Assembly: GCF_001647715.1 (NCBI RefSeq)
Contig: NZ_CP015600.1
Span: 6,200,001-6,264,000 of the forward strand
From: Pseudomonas antarctica
GTDB lineage: Bacteria; Pseudomonadota; Gammaproteobacteria; Pseudomonadales; Pseudomonadaceae
DNA length: 64,000 nt
Reading direction: 5' to 3'
In this document: in pieces, positions 58,582 to 64,000 of the stretch
Layout: each line of letters begins with the position of its first letter
How positions within the stretch are numbered: the first letter of the stretch is position 1
The notes under the pieces: generated by a model
Databases searched by the model: none
Told to the model about the DNA's origin: nothing
What the model saw: the letters and a program-made list of their open reading frames with translations, nothing else
Position numbers and translations under genes: made by a program

Positions 58582-58806
58582 TCAGTCACGCCAGAACGGT
58601 TTCAAACCTTCATGGCGCGCCTGCTCGGCGCTGAGCCCTATGTCGAGCAGTTGCTCGTGAGTCAGGCTCAGCAGGGCCTTGCGCGTGTGGCGACGGTGCC
58701 AGAAAAGACTCCAGCGGCCGCAGGTGGGCGTCGACATCGCCCGCTCCTGCCCCGCTTCCAACTCCTGACCGTGTAATGCCAACCGCACATCGCTCATGCC
58801 GCTCAT
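58582..58806 (-). CDS. DUF1127 domain protein
   Basis: A 74-residue protein whose C-terminus matches DUF1127 (K-A-L-L-S-L-T-H-E-Q-L-L-D-I-G-L-S-A-E-Q-A-R-H-E-G-L-K-P-F-W). GAGGGG precedes the ATG at 58806. Small DUF1127 proteins are linked to RNA handling and phosphate/carbon responses in alphaproteobacteria; the role here is unknown. It is divergent from a MocR regulator. Confidence 0.85.
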   Translation of the reverse strand: MSGMSDVRLALHGQELEAGQERAMSTPTCGRWSLFWHRRHTRKALLSLTHEQLLDIGLSAEQARHEGLKPFWRD

Positions 58807-58863
58807 TTTGCTGCCCCTCATTTGCCTGTTGCCATGAGTGACTAGCTTGAGCGCGCGAGCAAA

Positions 58864-58954
58864 ACCATTACAGATTCAACCCACTCTTATTAAATCAATA
58901 CAGATGCTGCCTTCAGGTGGCTGAATCCTGTATTTTCTGTGTATCTGTAATGGT
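58864..58954. promoter_or_regulatory. MocR operator candidates (12-bp inverted repeat plus half-sites)
   Basis: ACCATTACAGAT at 58864-58875 and its exact complement ATCTGTAATGGT at 58943-58954 frame the divergent promoter region. A further half-site ATACAGAT is at 58898-58905. MocR regulators typically bind several such repeats. Confidence 0.6.
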
Positions 58955-58972
58955 CCCCCGGGAGCGACCGCC

Positions 58973-60397
58973 ATGACTCTCTACGTCAATCTCGCCGAAG
59001 TGCTGGGCACTCGCATAGAGCAGGGCTTCTATCGCCCCGGCGATCGCTTGCCTTCCGTAAGGGCCTTGAGTGTGGAACACGGGGTCAGCCTGAGTACCGT
59101 TCAACAGGCCTATCGCCTGCTGGAAGATAACGGCCTGGCAATGCCCAAGCCCAAATCCGGCTACTTTGTGCCCGTCGGGCGCGAGCTGCCGGCCCTGCCC
59201 GAAGTCGGCCGCCCGGCGCAGCGACCGGTAGAAATCTCCCAGTGGGACCAGGTACTGGAACTGATTCGCGCAGTCCCCCGCAAAGATGTCATACAGATGG
59301 GCAGAGGCATGCCGGATGTATTGTCGCCTACCCTGAAACCCCTGCTGCGCAGTCTTGCAAGGATCAGTCGTCGCCAGGATATGCCCGGACTGTATTACGA
59401 CAACATCTTTGGCTGTATGGAATTGCGCGAGCAGATCGCCCGTCTGTCTCTGGATTCCGGCTGCCAACTCAACGCCGAAGATATCGTCATCACTACGGGC
59501 TGCCATGAAGCGCTGTCCGCCAGTATTCATGCCATTTGCGAACCTGGGGATATCGTCGCAGTCGACTCGCCAAGCTTCCACGGTGCCATGCAAACCCTTA
59601 AGGGCCTGGGTATGAAGGCCCTGGAAATACCAACAGACCCGCTCACCGGCATCAGCCTCGAAGCACTGGAATTGGCCCTGGAACAGTGGCCGATCAAGGT
59701 CATCCAGCTGACACCAAACTGCAACAACCCCTTGGGCTACATCATGCCGGAAGCCCGCAAACGCGCGCTGCTGACCCTGGCCCAACGCTTTGATGTGGCG
59801 ATCATCGAAGACGACGTGTATGGCGAACTGGCCTACAGCTACCCGCGCCCGCGCACGATCAAGTCCTTTGACGAAGATGGCCGCGTACTCCTTTGCAGCT
59901 CGTTCTCGAAAACCCTGGCGCCCGGTTTGCGCATCGGCTGGGTTGCACCCGGCCGTTACCTGGAGCGGGTGCTGCACATGAAATACATCAGCACTGGCTC
60001 CACGGCGACACAGCCGCAGATCGCCATTGCCGAATTCCTCAAAAACGGCCACTTCGAACCGCATTTGCGGCGGATGCGCGCACAATACCAGCGCAATCGC
60101 GACTTAATGTTCGATTGGGTCAGTCGCTATTTCCCTGCGGGTACACGGGCGAGCCGGCCACAGGGCAGTTTCATGCTGTGGGTCGAGCTGCCTGAAGGTT
60201 TCGACACCCTCAAGCTCAATCGCATGCTGGTGGAACAAGGCGTACAGGTGGCCGTGGGAAGTATCTTTTCCGCTTCCGGCAAGTACCGGAACTGCCTGCG
60301 CATGAATTACGCTGCCAAGCCAACCCCGCAGATCGAAGAAGCGGTGCGCAAGGTCGGCGCTGCGGCGATAAAAATGCTCGCCGAGACTGCAGACTGA
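58973..60397 (+). CDS. MocR family regulator (GntR-aminotransferase fusion)
   Basis: A 474-residue protein: GntR winged helix in residues 1-70 (G-D-R-L-P-S-V-R-A-L-S-V-E-H-G-V-S-L-S-T-V-Q-Q-A-Y-R-L-L-E), then a fold I PLP domain with N-C-N-N-P-L-G, E-D-D-V-Y-G-E-L and the cofactor lysine in S-F-S-K-T-L-A-P-G-L-R-I-G-W. It probably regulates the divergent DUF1127 gene and itself in response to an amine or PLP adduct. Confidence 0.92.
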   Translation: MTLYVNLAEVLGTRIEQGFYRPGDRLPSVRALSVEHGVSLSTVQQAYRLLEDNGLAMPKPKSGYFVPVGRELPALPEVGRPAQRPVEISQWDQVLELIRAVPRKDVIQMGRGMPDVLSPTLKPLLRSLARISRRQDMPGLYYDNIFGCMELREQIARLSLDSGCQLNAEDIVITTGCHEALSASIHAICEPGDIVAVDSPSFHGAMQTLKGLGMKALEIPTDPLTGISLEALELALEQWPIKVIQLTPNCNNPLGYIMPEARKRALLTLAQRFDVAIIEDDVYGELAYSYPRPRTIKSFDEDGRVLLCSSFSKTLAPGLRIGWVAPGRYLERVLHMKYISTGSTATQPQIAIAEFLKNGHFEPHLRRMRAQYQRNRDLMFDWVSRYFPAGTRASRPQGSFMLWVELPEGFDTLKLNRMLVEQGVQVAVGSIFSASGKYRNCLRMNYAAKPTPQIEEAVRKVGAAAIKMLAETAD

Positions 60398-60459
60398 CCT
60401 TTCGCAGGAATTAGCCGTCATATGCCGACAATTGCCCTGACGTGGAAGCAGCGCCCTTG

Positions 60460-62028
60460 ATGATTCGACGGCTTTTACCGTTTTTCCTGCTGGGCGCCTT
60501 GGCCCTGAGCGGCTGCGCGACGGTCAATGCACCGCGCACGCCCAGCGATGCGCTGCCCGCTGCGCAATCGTCATTCGGCCGCTCGATCCAGGCCCAGGCC
60601 GCGCCATATCAGGGACGCTCAGGCTTTCGCCTGCTGCCCAATAGCAGCGAAGCCTTCATGGCCCGCGCCGAATTGATCCGCAATGCCCAAAGCAGCCTCG
60701 ACCTGCAGTACTACATCGTGCACGACGGCATCAGCACCCGCATGCTGGTGGATGAACTGCTCAAAGCCGCCGACCGTGGCGTGCGCATCCGCATCCTGCT
60801 GGACGACACCACCAGCGACGGCCTCGACCACGTCATCGCGACCCTCGCCGCCCACCCACAGATCCAGGTTCGCCTGTTCAACCCATTGCACCTTGGCCGC
60901 AGTACCGGCGTGACGCGGGCCATGGGGCGGTTGTTCAACCTGTCGCTCCAACACCGGCGCATGCACAACAAGCTGTGGCTGGCGGATAACAGTGTGGCCA
61001 TTGTTGGCGGGCGCAACCTGGGTGACGAGTATTTCGACGCCGAGCCGAACCTGAACTTCACCGATATCGACATGCTCAGCGTCGGCCCGGTGGCTGAGCA
61101 GCTCGGACACAGTTTTGATCAGTACTGGAACAGCGCGCTGAGCAATCCGATTGATGACTTTGTTTCAAACAGCCCGTCCAAAGGCGAACTGGCCGCCGCA
61201 CGCGTGCGCCTGCAAGACTCGCTGGCCGAATCTCGCCAGCAGAACCACGCGCTGTACAACCGCTTGCGCACCTACCAGACCCAGCCGCGCATGGACATCT
61301 GGCGCCGCGAGCTGATCTGGGCGTGGAACCAGGCATTGTGGGATGCGCCGAGCAAGGTGTTGGCCGAAGCTGACCCAGACCCCCGCTTGCTGCTCACTAC
61401 CCAACTGGCGCCGGAGCTGAACGGCGTCAGCCGTGAGCTGATAATGATCTCGGCGTATTTCGTACCCGGGCAGCCCGGGCTGGTGTACCTCACCGGCCGT
61501 GCCGATGCAGGCGTGTCGGTAAGCCTGCTGACCAATTCTCTGGAGGCCACGGACGTGCCGGCCGTGCATGGCGGCTACGCGCCTTATCGCAAGGCTTTGC
61601 TGGAACACGGCGTGAAACTCTACGAGCTGCGCCGCCAGCCCGGCGACCCAAGCGGCGTCAGCGGCCCGCACCTGTTTCGCCGGGGCGCCTTCCACGGCTC
61701 GGACTCGAGCCTGCACAGCAAGGCGATGATCTTTGATCGGGAGAAGTCGTTTATTGGCTCGTTCAACTTCGACCCGCGCTCGGTGCTGTGGAACACCGAG
61801 GTCGGCGTGCTGGTGGACAGCCCCGAGCTGGCGGAGCACGTACGCAACCTAGCGCTGCAAGGCATGTCGCCAGCCTTGAGCTACCAGGCGAAATTGCAGG
61901 ACGGCCAGGTGGTATGGGTGACCGAGGACAATGGCCAATTGCACACGCTGAGCCGTGAACCCGGCAGCTGGTGGCGCAGGTTTAATGCCTGGTTCGCCAC
62001 CTCAGTCGGATTGGAACGCATGCTCTAG
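60460..62028 (+). CDS. Phospholipase D family lipoprotein (ClsC-like)
   Basis: A 522-residue protein with an N-terminal lipobox (A-L-S-G-C). Two HKD motifs give the bilobed PLD active site: H-N-K-L-W-L-A-D, followed by G-G-R-N-L-G-D-E-Y-F, and H-S-K-A-M-I-F-D with G-S-F-N-F-D-P-R-S. The arrangement resembles the cardiolipin synthase ClsC/YmdC group, but an export signal suggests an envelope phospholipid or related substrate. The ATG at 60460 is used instead of an upstream GTG at 60442. Confidence 0.87.
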   Translation: MIRRLLPFFLLGALALSGCATVNAPRTPSDALPAAQSSFGRSIQAQAAPYQGRSGFRLLPNSSEAFMARAELIRNAQSSLDLQYYIVHDGISTRMLVDELLKAADRGVRIRILLDDTTSDGLDHVIATLAAHPQIQVRLFNPLHLGRSTGVTRAMGRLFNLSLQHRRMHNKLWLADNSVAIVGGRNLGDEYFDAEPNLNFTDIDMLSVGPVAEQLGHSFDQYWNSALSNPIDDFVSNSPSKGELAAARVRLQDSLAESRQQNHALYNRLRTYQTQPRMDIWRRELIWAWNQALWDAPSKVLAEADPDPRLLLTTQLAPELNGVSRELIMISAYFVPGQPGLVYLTGRADAGVSVSLLTNSLEATDVPAVHGGYAPYRKALLEHGVKLYELRRQPGDPSGVSGPHLFRRGAFHGSDSSLHSKAMIFDREKSFIGSFNFDPRSVLWNTEVGVLVDSPELAEHVRNLALQGMSPALSYQAKLQDGQVVWVTEDNGQLHTLSREPGSWWRRFNAWFATSVGLERML

Positions 62029-62046
62029 GAACAATGAAGATCCCGT

Positions 62047-62132
62047 GTGGGAGCGGGCTTGCTCGCGAATGCGGTGGGTCAGTCAATATTTCCGTTAACT
62101 GACACACCGTATTCGCGAGCAAGCCCGTACAC
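62047..62132. repeat. REPIN with a damaged right arm
   Basis: The left arm is perfect (GTGGGAGCGGGCTTGCTCGC); the right arm ends CAAGCCCGTACAC, having lost bases from the usual CCCGCTCCCAC. It separates the PLD gene and the convergent MFS gene. Confidence 0.85.
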
Positions 62133-62150
62133 ATTTGATCCCGTTTAAAA

Positions 62151-63293
62151 TCAGGCGGGCTGCGCAACGCCAAATGCGCCCTGACGCAGCAACAAAACCA
62201 CCAGCCCCAGCGCGCCGGCAGCCATCAACAACGGCAATGCATGCCCATTGATCCACTGGCTGCCCGCACCGGCCACCAGCGGCCCGATCAGGCAACCGAT
62301 GCCCCACAACTGCGCCACGTGAGCGTTGGCGCGCACCAGCGCGTCGTCGCGATAGCGCTCGCCAATCAGGATCAGCGACAACGTGAACAACCCGCCGGCG
62401 CTGGCGCCGAAGATCACCCACACCGGCCAGATCAGCGGCGTGTGCAACAGCAGCGGAATCGCCAGGCTCGAGACCAGCAACAGCACCGCACAACTCAAGA
62501 ACAGCGTGCGTCTCGGCAGGTAGTCAGCCAACGCGCCAATGGGCAATTGCAGCAGCGCATCGCCAACCACCACCGTACTGACCATGGCCAAGGCGATCTC
62601 GGCGGTAAAGCCTTGTTGCAGGCAATACACTGGCAGCAGCGTCAGAATCATCGCCTCGAACGCAGCGAATAACGCCACCGCCCAGGCAATCGCGGGCAGG
62701 CTCAGGCAAAAACGCCATAGATCGCCGAAGGTGACACTGAAGGAATCGGCCGTTGGCGCGCCGGAACGCCCCAGCAACAGCAGCGGCGCGACCATCAGCA
62801 GGCCCACGCCCACCCAGAAACCGTAGTCATGGTCGGTGCCCAGCACGCCCAACAGCAGCGGGCCTGACAGTTGACTCAAGGCATAGCTGCAGCCATACAG
62901 CGCCACCAATCGGCCACGCCACTGCTCCACCACCAACTGGTTGATCCAGCTTTCGCCGAGGATAAACACGATGGTCAGGATCACCCCGATCATCAGTCGC
63001 AGCACCAGCCACACCGGATAGCTGGGCAGGACCGCCAGCAACCCGATGGACACCGCGCCGGCCCACAAGCACAGACGCATCAGGTTGGCGGTGCCGAGCC
63101 ATGAGGCCATGCGACTGGAGACCTTCGCCCCCAGCAGCACGCCGAAGGCCGGCATGGCTGCCATCACACCAATGGCGAAACTGCCGTAGCCCCAGCCTTC
63201 GAGGCGCAGGGACACCAGCGGCATGCTGACGCCCAGGGCCAGGCCGACGCTGAGTACCGAAGCCAGGACGGCGAAATAAGTCGCCCAACGCAT
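62151..63293 (-). CDS. MFS transporter (YcaD-like)
   Basis: A 380-residue protein with twelve predicted helices (S-V-G-L-A-L-G-V-S-M-P-L-V-S-L-R-L in helix 1, G-E-S-W-I-N-Q-L-V and R-G-R-L-V-A-L-Y in the middle). It resembles the YcaD group; PA5311 occupies this position in P. aeruginosa. The ATG at 63293 has AGGAG seven bases upstream and is preferred to a GTG at 63299. The substrate is unknown. Confidence 0.87.
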   Translation of the reverse strand: MRWATYFAVLASVLSVGLALGVSMPLVSLRLEGWGYGSFAIGVMAAMPAFGVLLGAKVSSRMASWLGTANLMRLCLWAGAVSIGLLAVLPSYPVWLVLRLMIGVILTIVFILGESWINQLVVEQWRGRLVALYGCSYALSQLSGPLLLGVLGTDHDYGFWVGVGLLMVAPLLLLGRSGAPTADSFSVTFGDLWRFCLSLPAIAWAVALFAAFEAMILTLLPVYCLQQGFTAEIALAMVSTVVVGDALLQLPIGALADYLPRRTLFLSCAVLLLVSSLAIPLLLHTPLIWPVWVIFGASAGGLFTLSLILIGERYRDDALVRANAHVAQLWGIGCLIGPLVAGAGSQWINGHALPLLMAAGALGLVVLLLRQGAFGVAQPA

Positions 63294-63333
63294 TTCCACG
63301 CTCCTGTGGATAATTTCCGAGGTTGCAAACGAA

Positions 63334-63455
63334 CTGTAGGAGCGAGCTTATGTGGGAGCCGGGCTTGCCCGCGATAGCAGATGCTTCGGTGTGTCCGTCA
63401 CACCTTGGCGCTGCTATCGCAGGCAGCCAGCTCACTCACAAGCTTGCTCCTACAG
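63334..63455. repeat. Nested REP elements
   Basis: An outer pair CTGTAGGAGCGAGCTT (63334-63349) and its exact inverted copy AAGCTTGCTCCTACAG (63440-63455) encloses an inner degenerate pair (GTGGGAGCCGGGCTTGCCCG at 63352 onward; CTATCGCAGGCAGCCAGCTC at 63415-63434). It appears that one REP pair was inserted into another. Confidence 0.75.
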
Positions 63456-63472
63456 GGGATCAGCGGTGTTGC

Positions 63473-64000
63473 TTACAGCTTGATCCAGGTCGACTTCAAC
63501 TCGGTGTACTTGTCGAACGCATGCAGCGACTTGTCGCGACCGTTACCCGACTGCTTGAAGCCACCAAACGGCGCGGTCATGTCACCACCATCGTATTGGT
63601 TGACCCACACGCTACCGGCGCGCAGGGCCTTGGCGGTCAGGTGCGCCTTGGAGATGTCCGCCGTCCATACCGCTGCGGCCAGGCCGTATTGGGTGTCGTT
63701 GGCGATGGCGATGGCTTCTTCGGCACTGTCGAAGGTGATTACCGACAGGACGGGGCCAAAAATCTCTTCCTGAGCGATCTTCATGGCGTTGGTCACACCG
63801 TCAAAAATCGTCGGTTCCACGTAAGTACCGCCGGTTTCTTCCAGCGTGCGCTTGCCGCCCGCGACCAGTTTGGCGCCGTCGGCGTGGCCGGCTTCGATGT
63901 ACGACAGCACGGTGTTCATCTGCTGGGTGTCCACCAGTGCGCCGACGTTAGTCGCCGGGTCCAGCGGGTTGCCCGGCTTCCAGCCCTTGAGGGCCTCAAT
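63473..64000 (-). CDS. Aldehyde dehydrogenase (KauB/PuuC type), C-terminal part
   Basis: The reading frame is open to the right edge of the window, so the N-terminal two thirds, including the catalytic cysteine, are missing. The visible 175 residues show E-E-I-F-G-P-V-L, N-D-T-Q-Y-G-L-A-A-A-V-W-T, V-N-Q-Y-D-G-G-D-M-T-A-P-F-G-G-F-K-Q-S-G-N-G-R-D and the family tail. The sequence and neighbourhood fit the KauB/PauC aminoaldehyde dehydrogenases of polyamine and ketoarginine catabolism. Confidence 0.85.
   Translation of the reverse strand: MEALKGWKPGNPLDPATNVGALVDTQQMNTVLSYIEAGHADGAKLVAGGKRTLEETGGTYVEPTIFDGVTNAMKIAQEEIFGPVLSVITFDSAEEAIAIANDTQYGLAAAVWTADISKAHLTAKALRAGSVWVNQYDGGDMTAPFGGFKQSGNGRDKSLHAFDKYTELKSTWIKL

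Overview
The window is chromosomal DNA of a Pseudomonas, most likely of the P. fluorescens group. Three things point there. The gene order (ABC-F gene, algP, FKBP isomerase, algQ, dsbB, hemY-X-D-C, algR, argH, cyaA, rnk, cyaY, lptM, lysA-dapF-yigA-xerC, sutA, amtB-glnK, comM, rep, xpt, cytochrome c5, pauR, dadX-ridA-dadA, lrp) is the one known from that genus. The GC content is high (about 63 % in a hand-counted flanking line). Extragenic REP/REPIN repeats beginning GTGGGAGCGGGCTTGCTCGC are scattered between genes.

Layout. 1-6.2 kb: the start of a YaiI-type gene, a cytochrome c/FTR1 iron permease, a four-gene envelope operon (COG3014, YcfL, LpoB and an LpoB/CsgG-like protein) and a LysE exporter. 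6.2-20.4 kb: MscS channel, ABC-F ATPase, the alg/hem region (algP, FKBP isomerase, algQ, dsbB, hemYXDC, algR), argH and a GST. No sensor kinase gene lies next to algR. 20.5-30.1 kb: two small conserved proteins, class I adenylate cyclase, rnk, cyaY, and the lptM-lysA-dapF-yigA-xerC-yigB run. 30.1-37.1 kb: sutA, yjbQ, amtB-glnK, ubiK, comM, and a TetR gene divergent from a lone ABC membrane domain, with two palindromic operators between them. 37.1-48.5 kb: chemoreceptor, LysR/MATE pair, GGDEF-EAL protein, rep, xpt and an acetyl-CoA hydrolase family protein.

48.6-52.05 kb is the exceptional part. It is an AT-rich block (hand-counted lines of 32 % and 43 % GC) holding four tightly packed genes: a homospermidine synthase-type enzyme with the family's catalytic residues, two paralogous ferritin-like di-iron proteins with complete E/ExxH/E/ExxH ligand sets, and a small four-helix membrane protein. 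The last three overlap by ATGA junctions and a strong terminator closes the unit. It looks like a horizontally acquired mini pathway that makes, oxidises and perhaps exports a polyamine derivative. I know of no described system with this composition.

52.1-64 kb returns to core genes: cytochrome c5, the polyamine-responsive regulator PauR, the dad alanine catabolic genes with Lrp, a YkgJ protein, a PuuB-like FAD amine oxidoreductase, a DUF1127/MocR pair with an inverted-repeat operator, a phospholipase D lipoprotein, an MFS transporter, and the C-terminal part of an aldehyde dehydrogenase of the KauB/PuuC kind. Polyamine and amino acid catabolism therefore dominates the right end, directly beside the putative polyamine-product island. 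No rRNA, tRNA, CRISPR array, integrase or transposase gene was seen.
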